A stretch of 64,000 bases of DNA, taken from an uncultured Flavobacteriales bacterium. GTDB lineage: Bacteria; Bacteroidota; Bacteroidia; Flavobacteriales; BACL11. The notes below the pieces were generated by a model that had not been told where the DNA came from, did no database searches, and saw only the letters and a program-made list of their open reading frames with translations. The position numbers and the translations under genes were made by a program. The stretch is taken from assembly GCA_905478765.1 (NCBI GenBank), contig CAJQJY010000005.1:1-64000 (forward strand), read 5' to 3'. Shown one piece after another: positions 20,746 to 27,531 of the stretch. Each line of letters begins with the position of its first letter. Within the stretch, counting starts at the first letter, position 1.

Positions 20746-21933
20746 ATGTTATTAGAAATGAGGGTCCCAAGTCCGGGAGAATCAATATCAGAAGTAGAAA
20801 TTGCAGAATGGCTAGTAGAAAATGGTGATTATGTAGAGAAAGACCAGTCTATTGCAGAGATAGATTCTGATAAAGCAACTTTAGAATTGCCTGCAGAGGA
20901 AAGTGGAACAATTAAAATTGTCGTTGGTGATGGAGAAACGGTTGCTGTAGGAGCTGTAGTTTGTATTATTGATACTTCTCAAAAAGGGGAGGCTAAAGTA
21001 AAATCAACTAAAGAAATAATTATAGAAAATCCAAGATCTCCTGTGAAATCTGATACAGATTTAATAAGAGCAAAAGCAACTCCATTGGCATCTGCAATGA
21101 TTAGCGAACATGATATTTCTGCAAAAAAGTTGAGGGGATCAGGGGAAAAAGGAAAAATAACAAAGACTGATGTCTTAGGTGTAATAAAGGGGACATCAAC
21201 AGAAGGACCAAGAGGAACATCCAGAAAGAAAATGTCATCACTAAGACGGAAAATTGCGAGTAGATTGGTATCTGTTAAAAACGAAACGGCAATGCTTACT
21301 ACTTTTAATGAAGTAGATATGACTGCAATATTTGATATTAGAAAACAGTACAAAGAACAGTTTAAGGAAAAATATGAAGTTGGTCTAGGATTCATGTCCT
21401 TCTTTACTAAGGCAATTACTACTGCTTTGCAAGAGTTTAAGGATGTAAACGCAATGATTGATGGAAATGAAGTAATCCACCATAATTATACTGATATTGG
21501 TATTGCGGTAAGTGCGCCAAAAGGATTGATGGTCCCTGTAGTAAGAAATGCAGAATTGATGAATTTCGAAGAAATAGAATCGGATATTAAGCGTTTGGCA
21601 GTTAAAGCCAGAGATGGAAAAATTACGATTAATGAAATGTTAGGCGGCACCTTTACAATTACAAATGGAGGTGTGTTTGGCTCTATGCTTTCTACTCCTA
21701 TTATTAACCCACCACAGTCTGCAATTTTAGGTATGCATAATATTGTAGAGCGACCAATGGCGATAGATGGAGAGGTTAAAATTAGACCAATTATGTATGT
21801 GGCACTTTCCTATGACCATAGAATTATTGATGGAAAAGAATCGGTTGGTTTTTTAGTAAGGGTAAAAGAGTGTTTGGAAGACCCAACTACTCATTTGATG
21901 GATGGTGATGTTAAAAAATATTTAGGATTGTAG
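20746..21933 (+). CDS. sucB: 2-oxoglutarate dehydrogenase E2 (dihydrolipoyl succinyltransferase)
   Basis: 395 residues: lipoyl domain 1-75 with the modified lysine in [11 protein letters not shown], peripheral-subunit-binding domain about 105-145 ([14 protein letters not shown]...GKITKTDVL), and a catalytic domain ending in [16 protein letters not shown] with the active-site His-Asp pair. It forms succinyl-CoA. The order and spacing with sucA indicate one transcript. Confidence 0.95.
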   Translation: MLLEMRVPSPGESISEVEIAEWLVENGDYVEKDQSIAEIDSDKATLELPAEESGTIKIVVGDGETVAVGAVVCIIDTSQKGEAKVKSTKEIIIENPRSPVKSDTDLIRAKATPLASAMISEHDISAKKLRGSGEKGKITKTDVLGVIKGTSTEGPRGTSRKKMSSLRRKIASRLVSVKNETAMLTTFNEVDMTAIFDIRKQYKEQFKEKYEVGLGFMSFFTKAITTALQEFKDVNAMIDGNEVIHHNYTDIGIAVSAPKGLMVPVVRNAELMNFEEIESDIKRLAVKARDGKITINEMLGGTFTITNGGVFGSMLSTPIINPPQSAILGMHNIVERPMAIDGEVKIRPIMYVALSYDHRIIDGKESVGFLVRVKECLEDPTTHLMDGDVKKYLGL

Positions 21934-22020
21934 CAAATTTTTCTTAGAATTTTTGGGTCGAAGTTTATAAACATGCACACCTTAATCATCCTTAATGTTG
22001 TTAAAACAGAGTAAGTCCTT

Positions 22021-23148
22021 TTATTTCATTATTAACTTAATCTCTTTTTTACATTTTTTCCAAAAAGAAAAGAATGAGGAGTGGTATCCTTTTACAGAAA
22101 ACATCCAGTCTCTAGGTTCTTGAATTCCATTGTAGTTATAATTTAAAGGGTGTTCTTTAAATATAATTTTTTGGTGATTATAATTATTTTGAAGTTCATG
22201 AAACTCACCAACAAATAATTGTACATTTGGTATGTTTTTTTGTGATAGTGAAATCATGAATTCAATAGTCTTTTGAGCAATAGGATAATTAAAAAAAATA
22301 GAGGGTTCTAGTAGTAGAATTCTATTTGCAACAATACCTTTCTTCCAATTAGGGTCTAAATTATAGAAATTATATAATAGAGTTGGTACTTTTTCATTAA
22401 AATCTATTGATTGTTGTTTTGGTAGAGGAGTTTTTAATTTTATCAGTGATGTTTCTTTTAGAATATCAGGTGTTTCTATTCTTGCTAATTCTTCATATGA
22501 AATATCTAGAAAGGTTGTTTTTTGATTTGTAAAACAATATTTATTTATGTTGTCCTGGTTTACAATATATTTTTTATTGGCATTTGTACCTGCGACCCAT
22601 TGCCAGCTTAAAGCATTGCTTGCCCAATCTGCGTCAAGTAAATGATAATACATCCATTTTGCAGGAATTTTCCAATGATTTTGTCCAATATTGCATGTTA
22701 TTGAGGCAATGTACATTCTTAGGTGGTTATGAATATAACCCGTTTTATAAAATTCTTTTATAGCTGTATCAATAGCGTGTATTCCAGTCTCTCCTCGATT
22801 AATGGCAGTTGATATAGAATGGTTTGAAACTGGATATTGTTTATGCTTTAAGTCATGATTAATCGCATCACCTTTTGCAGTCCATATTTGTTGCCAATAG
22901 TCTCTCCAGGCTAATTCTTGAATGAATTTTTCAATCATATTAGGATGATATCCTCTATTTAGTAATTCTGAAAATATAAATTTTGTTGAAATTACACCTC
23001 TAGAAATGTATGGGGAAAGATAGCTGACAGCGCCATTAATATAGTTTCTAGTTGTACCATATCTAATTGGATCTATTTTACGAATACGCTGTAGAATCTC
23101 TGAGTAAGAAGTGGGGAATATAGAAACTTGTTGATTAAATAACTTCAT
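22021..23148 (-). CDS. Photolyase/cryptochrome-like FAD-binding protein, unusual domain order
   Basis: 375 residues. Residues about 20-220 match the FAD-binding half of photolyases: RYGTTRNYINGAVSYLSPYISRG, GETGIHAIDTAI, GYIHNHLRMYIAS, DADWASNALSWQWVAGT. The canonical N-terminal alpha/beta antenna domain is absent. About 130 residues follow the FAD half instead, and part (ILLLEPSIFFNYPIAQKTIEF...VQLFVGEF) looks like a beta-alpha-beta unit. The protein probably binds FAD and senses or uses blue light. Whether it repairs DNA is not decidable. It is second in an operon with DUF2805 (TAA-ATG abut) and diverges from proteorhodopsin, in keeping with a light-related cluster. Confidence 0.82.
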   Translation of the reverse strand: MKLFNQQVSIFPTSYSEILQRIRKIDPIRYGTTRNYINGAVSYLSPYISRGVISTKFIFSELLNRGYHPNMIEKFIQELAWRDYWQQIWTAKGDAINHDLKHKQYPVSNHSISTAINRGETGIHAIDTAIKEFYKTGYIHNHLRMYIASITCNIGQNHWKIPAKWMYYHLLDADWASNALSWQWVAGTNANKKYIVNQDNINKYCFTNQKTTFLDISYEELARIETPDILKETSLIKLKTPLPKQQSIDFNEKVPTLLYNFYNLDPNWKKGIVANRILLLEPSIFFNYPIAQKTIEFMISLSQKNIPNVQLFVGEFHELQNNYNHQKIIFKEHPLNYNYNGIQEPRDWMFSVKGYHSSFFSFWKKCKKEIKLIMK

Positions 23149-23424
23149 TTATCGTTTACTTATTTTATTTCCAGTTATATTTTTTTGTCTTTGACATTTA
23201 AAACGAGTTATTTCTGGATGTCTTTTTTTTAAGTGCTTTAAACTGACTTTACTGTTTACACGTTTTCTCCATCGCTTAAAGCTAGACACTTTTAAATTCT
23301 TCCTCATAATATGTATAACTCCACTTTCAGGCAATCCAAACTGCAACTTTATAGCTTCAAATGGAGTTCTGTCTTCCCAAGCCATTTCTATTATTCTGTC
23401 AATCTGTAGTTCATTGTAGTTCAT
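23149..23424 (-). CDS. DUF2805 / TIGR03643 family protein
   Basis: 91 residues. The Trp/Met-rich N-terminus IIEMAWEDRTPFEAIKLQFGL followed by MRKNLKVSSFKRWRKRV matches my memory of the TIGR03643 family, a short uncharacterised family common in marine bacteria. The basic tail and predicted helices would suit nucleic-acid binding, but no function is known. It is first in the operon and its stop codon abuts the start of the photolyase-like gene, so the two are probably translated together. The -7 element TACTTTTG (minus strand) lies 14 bases upstream. Confidence 0.8.
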   Translation of the reverse strand: MNYNELQIDRIIEMAWEDRTPFEAIKLQFGLPESGVIHIMRKNLKVSSFKRWRKRVNSKVSLKHLKKRHPEITRFKCQRQKNITGNKISKR

Positions 23425-23438
23425 CTATTTTATTTTTA

Positions 23439-23446
23439 CAAAAGTA
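23439..23446 (-). promoter_or_regulatory. -7 element of DUF2805-photolyase operon
   Basis: Minus-strand TACTTTTG matches TAnnTTTG, 14 bases before the ATG. Confidence 0.55.
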
Positions 23447-23457
23447 CAATTATAAAT

Positions 23458-23490
23458 TTATGCATAACTTTTATAAAGAATAATTATGCA
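23458..23490. promoter_or_regulatory. Paired TTATGCA sites between photolyase operon and rhodopsin
   Basis: The palindrome TTATGCATAA (23458-23467) and a second TTATGCA (23484-23490) lie between the two divergent -7 elements, 26 bases apart. They could be an operator for a regulator shared by both directions. No regulator gene is nearby, and in A+T-rich DNA such short matches can arise by chance. Confidence 0.3.
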
Positions 23491-23506
23491 ATTAATTTTT
23501 TTTTTG

Positions 23507-23514
23507 TATTTTTG
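23507..23514 (+). promoter_or_regulatory. -7 element of proteorhodopsin (decides start)
   Basis: TATTTTTG matches TAnnTTTG, with a weak -33 (TATG at 23485-23488) at the same spacing as in the rplM promoter. The track start at 23486 is upstream of this element, so it would not be in the mRNA. The ATG at 23540, behind the run of ten or more A, is the likely start. Confidence 0.65.
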
Positions 23515-23539
23515 TGCATTATTAATCAAAAAAAAAAAT

Positions 23540-24283
23540 ATGTTATTATCAATTATGGAACCAATAGCACCTGACAATTATGTAGCTTTTACATTTTTTC
23601 TAGGTTATATTGCAATGTTTGCTGCCTCTATCTTTTTCTTTGTTGAAAGAGGAAGCGTAGACAAAAAATGGAAGATGTCATTATTAGTATCAGCACTAAT
23701 TACAGGTATTGCTGCTGTACATTACTATTATATGAGAGATTACAATTTAGCTACAGGTGATTCACCAACATTCTTTAGATATGTTGATTGGATATTAACT
23801 GTGCCCCTTATGTGCGTAGAATTCTATCTATTAACAAAATTAGCAGGAGCTACTAAGAAATTATTATGGAAGCTAATATTTGCATCAACTTGGATGCTTG
23901 TTTGTGGTTATATTGGAGAAGCATTTAATCCTGGAGGTGACGCTGCAACTAGTCATTCTGTAACTTGGGGTATATTATCTACTGTTGGGTATTTATACAT
24001 TCTATATACTGTGTGGATAGGAGAAGTTGCGTTGTTGGCTGAAAAAAGTAACTCTGAGACAATTAAGAAAGGAGTTCGCTCATTAGCTTGGTTTGTTTTA
24101 GTTGGCTGGGCAATATATCCAATAGGCTATATGTGTATGGATGGTGGATGGTTAAGTAGTATTATGGATCCAGCATCTATCGATGTATGGTATAATATTG
24201 CTGATGCAATTAATAAAATTGGGTTTGGTTTAGTTGTTTACACAATTGCTATTTCTGAGTCGAATAAGCAATTAGCGAATTAA
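23540..24283 (+). CDS. Proteorhodopsin, green-tuned proton pump type
   Basis: 247 residues, seven membrane helices. Helix C reads FFRYVDWILTVPLMCVEFY: by alignment with the SAR86 protein it has D97 (proton acceptor), T101 and E108 (proton donor), the DTE set of outward proton pumps. Position 105 is Met rather than the green-type Leu or blue-type Gln. Met is what I recall from flavobacterial green-absorbing members. The retinal lysine is in DAINKIGFGL of helix G. Helix E has Gly (VTWGILST) where the SAR86 protein seems to have Phe152, which may open a carotenoid-binding window (see findings). The start was moved from 23486. blh follows, but a terminator intervenes. Confidence 0.96.
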   Translation: MLLSIMEPIAPDNYVAFTFFLGYIAMFAASIFFFVERGSVDKKWKMSLLVSALITGIAAVHYYYMRDYNLATGDSPTFFRYVDWILTVPLMCVEFYLLTKLAGATKKLLWKLIFASTWMLVCGYIGEAFNPGGDAATSHSVTWGILSTVGYLYILYTVWIGEVALLAEKSNSETIKKGVRSLAWFVLVGWAIYPIGYMCMDGGWLSSIMDPASIDVWYNIADAINKIGFGLVVYTIAISESNKQLAN

Positions 24284-24305
24284 TAAGTTACAACAAAATT
24301 AAATT

Positions 24306-24334
24306 AGAGCAGGGTATTACCCTGCTCTTTTTTT
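24306..24334 (+). terminator. Strong terminator between proteorhodopsin and blh
   Basis: AGAGCAGGG-TATTA-CCCTGCTCT followed by seven T in all: a 9-bp perfect stem extendable by two more pairs. It ends four bases before the blh ATG, so it lies exactly where the blh ribosome-binding region should be. Confidence 0.9.
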
Positions 24335-24338
24335 AACT

Positions 24339-25247
24339 ATGAATAAACTACTTTTTATTTATATAGTTATTTGTTACTTAATTGCTTCGGTTTTTACTCT
24401 AGAAAATACAATTACTATTCAAAATCAACTTCTTGGCAGTTCAATACTAGTAATTATTTTTGGAATTCCGCATGGAGCAATAGATAATATACTTTTTCTC
24501 ACAGAAAGTAATTTATCTAAAAAAGTATTTTATTTATTATATTTCCTGAGTATGCTATTATACTGTTTTTTATGGTTTATATCACCTTTGTACTCTTTTA
24601 TATTTTTTCTTTTTATGTCTGCTTACCACTTTGGAGAATCTCAACTATCAAATTATAACATTGAAATAAATTTTTCAAAGTTTATATTCTTAATTTGGGG
24701 AGTTGCATTAATTTCAACTTTATTCTTATATAATGCTGAGGAATTATCAAATTTATTTAATAGTTATGATGACACTTCAAATTTTAGTATAATATTTAAA
24801 TATAATGTTTTAGATTTTTTATTTTACTCAAGTAATTTTGTAATAGTTTTATCATTATTATACTTAAAAATTAATAAGTTAATTACGAACGAAATATTTA
24901 GTACTGAGCTTTTTCAAATTATACTTTTACATATCACTTTTTTTATCTTTCCTGTAATTATAAGTTTTACTCTTTATTTTGTATTTCTTCATTCAATTAA
25001 GGTTCTTCTACAAGAGTATAGCTACTTAGAACAAAAAATATCTGGGTTAAATCTTATGAAATTCATTAAATTATTAGCACCATTTACCTTGCTTTCATTA
25101 TTCTTCTTTATTATATTTATTTTAATTTCTAATATTTATAATATTGATATCTCATTGTTACTATTTTTAATAATTAGTATCTCTGTTATAACGCTCCCTC
25201 ATTCAATATCGATGACAAGTTTTTACGATAAAATTAATTTTAAATAA
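24339..25247 (+). CDS. blh: Brp/Blh family beta-carotene 15,15'-dioxygenase
   Basis: 302 residues, eight or so membrane helices. The family histidines are all present: GIPHGAIDN, SAYHFGESQ, FLHSIK and LPHSISM, expected to bind the catalytic iron. It cleaves beta-carotene to two retinal molecules, the chromophore of the rhodopsin next door. The N-terminal helix (LLFIYIVICYLIASVFTL) supports ATG 24339. No TAnnTTTG lies between the rhodopsin stop and this gene, so expression probably depends on read-through of the terminator. It heads a tight run of four genes. Confidence 0.93.
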   Translation: MNKLLFIYIVICYLIASVFTLENTITIQNQLLGSSILVIIFGIPHGAIDNILFLTESNLSKKVFYLLYFLSMLLYCFLWFISPLYSFIFFLFMSAYHFGESQLSNYNIEINFSKFIFLIWGVALISTLFLYNAEELSNLFNSYDDTSNFSIIFKYNVLDFLFYSSNFVIVLSLLYLKINKLITNEIFSTELFQIILLHITFFIFPVIISFTLYFVFLHSIKVLLQEYSYLEQKISGLNLMKFIKLLAPFTLLSLFFFIIFILISNIYNIDISLLLFLIISISVITLPHSISMTSFYDKINFK

Positions 25248-25256
25248 TACTATAAA

Positions 25257-25673
25257 ATGTTACTTGAAGTAATCCAAAAAGATATTGATATAAATGATTT
25301 CGTTAATGACACCTGCGGTAAAGAATTTACAATAATCAATAGAATTGTTAAAAATAATTATGGGTCGTGTCGATATAAATTATTAAAAATAAAACCTATC
25401 AAATTTAATATTGATTTAGAAAAATATACCGAAAGCATTTATCTTAATTTTGATTTAAGAACAAATGGAATTGTATTTTATTTTAGACATAAAAACACAG
25501 AATATGTTGAGTTTTGTAAATTCAATCAATTCTCATTTCAATCAAATGATGATTCATTTATCATACAAACTGACAAAAATATTTATGACTTGAAAATTTT
25601 AGATAAATTAAAACACAAAAGATTTCTTGTTAGGCTTTATAAGTTTAAAATTGAATCTGAAAAAATAAAATGA
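25257..25673 (+). CDS. Unknown protein in blh operon (beta-rich, 138 aa)
   Basis: Not recognised. No signal peptide or membrane helix. The middle, from ESIYLNFDLRTNGIVFYFRH to NIYDLKILDKLKHKRFLVRL, alternates hydrophobic residues in a pattern of six or seven beta strands and a last helix, which would suit a small PH-like or barrel domain. That is a guess from pattern only. It starts 9 bases after blh, and its stop overlaps the next gene start (ATGA), so it belongs to the blh operon and is translationally coupled. High Lys/Asn/Ile content agrees with its neighbours. Confidence 0.75.
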   Translation: MLLEVIQKDIDINDFVNDTCGKEFTIINRIVKNNYGSCRYKLLKIKPIKFNIDLEKYTESIYLNFDLRTNGIVFYFRHKNTEYVEFCKFNQFSFQSNDDSFIIQTDKNIYDLKILDKLKHKRFLVRLYKFKIESEKIK

Positions 25674-26149
25674 AAAGACCATGGAATCGTATAAATCCTA
25701 ATGTTTATAGTTTAATGACTTCATGTGAGGAAGCAGGTTACAACATGAATATTTGCACTTATGTATCTGTTGTTAATATCAAACCAAAAATATATTTAAT
25801 TTCTATAGACAAAAGTACTTTAACATACAAAAATTTAACTAACAAACCAGTTAGTATTGTTTTGCAGTCGTTAAGTATAAAAAACATTAAACTAGTTAAA
25901 TTGTTAGGTAAAAAATCAGGTTTTACTTACAACAAACAAAAGTTCCTTGAGAATAGAAAGCTCACTTCTGTTTGGAAAGGCAATAATGTTTTAAATGATT
26001 GTTGTTTTTTAATCGAACTTCATAAGTTAAAAGAAATACATGAAATGAATGACCACTGTATATTTACATTTGAGGTTAAATCATTTGAAAATATTAGTGA
26101 TGATTTTTTATTATTTCAAAGTTTAATAGAAAATAAAATTATTTTATGA
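25670..26149 (+). CDS. Flavin reductase-like (FMN-binding split barrel) protein
   Basis: 159 residues. NPNVYSLMTSCEEAGYNMNICTYVS and PKIYLISIDKSTLTYKNLTNKP match the N-terminal strands of the flavin reductase / DIM6-NTAB split-barrel family, with KLLGKKSGFTYNK following as in that family. Members bind FMN and reduce flavin or hold it as cofactor. The substrate here is unknown. It overlaps the preceding gene by four bases. A flavin protein next to retinal synthesis might act in redox or light-linked chemistry, but this is inference. Confidence 0.68.
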   Translation: MKRPWNRINPNVYSLMTSCEEAGYNMNICTYVSVVNIKPKIYLISIDKSTLTYKNLTNKPVSIVLQSLSIKNIKLVKLLGKKSGFTYNKQKFLENRKLTSVWKGNNVLNDCCFLIELHKLKEIHEMNDHCIFTFEVKSFENISDDFLLFQSLIENKIIL

Positions 26150-26159
26150 TTACACAATA

Positions 26160-27023
26160 ATGATAAAAATTATTGATTTATTTCATGCAAAAGTTTTTTC
26201 AGAAAAAAATATTAAAAATTTTGAAAAACTTATTCTTTATTTTGCTGTTGGCGGATTTTTAATTCACTTAGTACTCGTTTTTTTAAACCTAAAGTATAAC
26301 ATTAATTATTTTGTTGGACTTGATAATTTATTATCTAATCCTATTTCTGCACTTTATACGCCCTTCTCTTTTATTTTAGTTTATGAAGCCTTTTTACTTA
26401 TTTTTTATTTCCCAAGATCTTTCACTACATCTATAGCAAAAGAGTATGAAATAATTTCACTAGTTTTGATTAGAAAAATTTTTGAGGATATTCCTGAGTT
26501 AAATCTTGATTCAGGAATCTACAATCAACAAAGTTTATTATTATTATATGATTTGATTGCTATAATTATAATATTCTACTTAATATTTTTATTTAAAAAG
26601 ACTATTTCAACTATACCTAAAAGAAAGCCTAATAAAAATTTAGTTCGTTTTATTTCTTACAAAAAAACTCTTAGCATTATCTTATTACCACTCCTTCTTA
26701 TTCTATGTATTTCAAATTTATTTGATTGGACTTATTCAGTTTTTATAAATAATGAAATTGTAGAAAATATTAATGCAGTTTTCTTTATCGATTTTTTTAC
26801 TGTTTTAATTCTAGTAGATGTATTTGTTCTGCTAATCTCTTTTCAGTACACTGATAAATACCATCAAATAATAAGAAATACAGGTTTTATTATTTCAACT
26901 ATTTTATTACGATTGTCATTTAGTGTCAGTGGAATATCAAGTATTTTGATTCTAATAATAGGTATTATATTCGGCTTAATAATTTTAAGAATTTATCGTC
27001 TTACAGAATTGAATTCTAATTAA
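26160..27023 (+). CDS. Seven-helix membrane protein of unknown family in blh operon
   Basis: 287 residues with about seven hydrophobic segments: roughly 24-44, 63-86, 126-146, 168-188, 204-228, 240-256 and 257-278. The loop after helix 2 has FYFPRSFTTSIAKEYEIISLVLIRKIFEDI, a basic-then-acidic amphipathic stretch that looks conserved-type rather than random. No retinal-lysine context, channel filter or transporter motif was found, so it is not a second rhodopsin by any signature I can see. It starts 10 bases after the flavin-reductase-like gene and is the last gene of the cluster. Function unknown. Confidence 0.75.
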   Translation: MIKIIDLFHAKVFSEKNIKNFEKLILYFAVGGFLIHLVLVFLNLKYNINYFVGLDNLLSNPISALYTPFSFILVYEAFLLIFYFPRSFTTSIAKEYEIISLVLIRKIFEDIPELNLDSGIYNQQSLLLLYDLIAIIIIFYLIFLFKKTISTIPKRKPNKNLVRFISYKKTLSIILLPLLLILCISNLFDWTYSVFINNEIVENINAVFFIDFFTVLILVDVFVLLISFQYTDKYHQIIRNTGFIISTILLRLSFSVSGISSILILIIGIIFGLIILRIYRLTELNSN

Positions 27024-27153
27024 TTTTATAAGTTTTTTTGGTAGGCACTGCGGTCTTAAGTTCGAAATTTTTTAGGAAAGTATTGAATGTAAGTTTCTAA
27101 TCTTACTCACCTGCCACTTTTCACTTTTTTGCTAATAAATATTTATTGTACAT

Positions 27154-27378
27154 TTGGTTAGCAAAATACTTTACGAAATTAGCTTTATATCAGAAACTGT
27201 ACAGGACTTAAAAGTTAGAATGTTTAATGTAGTTGGAGAGGAGTTGATAGCTCATGACTTGTAGCAGTTTATTGGTGAGTAGAATAATCAGATTAACTTA
27301 GAAGATAATACTAAAGGTATCTATTTCTTAGAGATAGAGACAAATGATGGGATTATTAATAAAAAGCTAATCTTATAA
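27154..27378 (+). pseudogene. Decayed T9SS C-terminal sorting domain
   Basis: In one frame the sequence reads ILYEISFISETVQDLKVRMFNVVGEELIAHDL, stop (TAG 27262), QFIGE, stop (TAG 27280), NNQINLEDNTKGIYFLEIETNDGIINKKLIL, stop (27376). This is a clear match to the type IX secretion C-terminal domain (NVVGEEL ... GIYFLEI ... KKLIL). Two internal TAG codons and the absence of any upstream passenger show it is the tail of a lost secreted protein. It is followed by a terminator that probably served the original gene. Confidence 0.8.
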
Positions 27379-27391
27379 TAAGTTAACAAAG

Positions 27392-27417
27392 AGCAGGTTT
27401 TAAAACCTGCTTTTTTT
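27392..27417 (+). terminator. Intrinsic terminator after the sorting-domain remnant
   Basis: AGCAGGTTTT-AAAACCTGCT is a perfect 10-bp inverted repeat followed by a T-run. Confidence 0.85.
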
Positions 27418-27531
27418 AATACATTTGCTGTGTAGCTCTGATGCATAAAATAGCGAGGGACCCTATTCGGGTACCTTTGATCATGTCATCTCTAGTAGGA
27501 TATAGTACTGCTACAACGATATTTTTCTCTT
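27418..27531. other. Unassigned spacer downstream of korB
   Basis: The spacer from the 7-helix gene to korB is over 500 bases. Besides the sorting-domain remnant and terminator, this last part is locally richer in G+C (AGCGAGGGACCCTATTCGGG). On the minus strand it is open for about 35 codons without a start or recognisable homology. The first part (27024-27153) shows nothing I can assign. Confidence 0.3.

Noticed and set aside
23486-23539. N-terminal extension of proteorhodopsin (MQLIFFLYFCALLIKKKN)
   Set aside because: It would look like a signal peptide, but the -7 element TATTTTTG lies inside it and an A-tract precedes ATG 23540, so it is probably not transcribed.
27024-27153. Possible small RNA or tRNA in the spacer after the seven-helix gene
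   Set aside because: A TTCGA string and a weak GTAAG/CTTAC stem are present, but no cloverleaf or terminator fits.
27424-27531. Minus-strand stop-free stretch after korB, reading VVAVLYPTRDDMIKGTRIG and further
   Set aside because: It has no start codon or recognisable homology, and 35 open codons can occur by chance. Noted only as a locally G+C-richer spacer.
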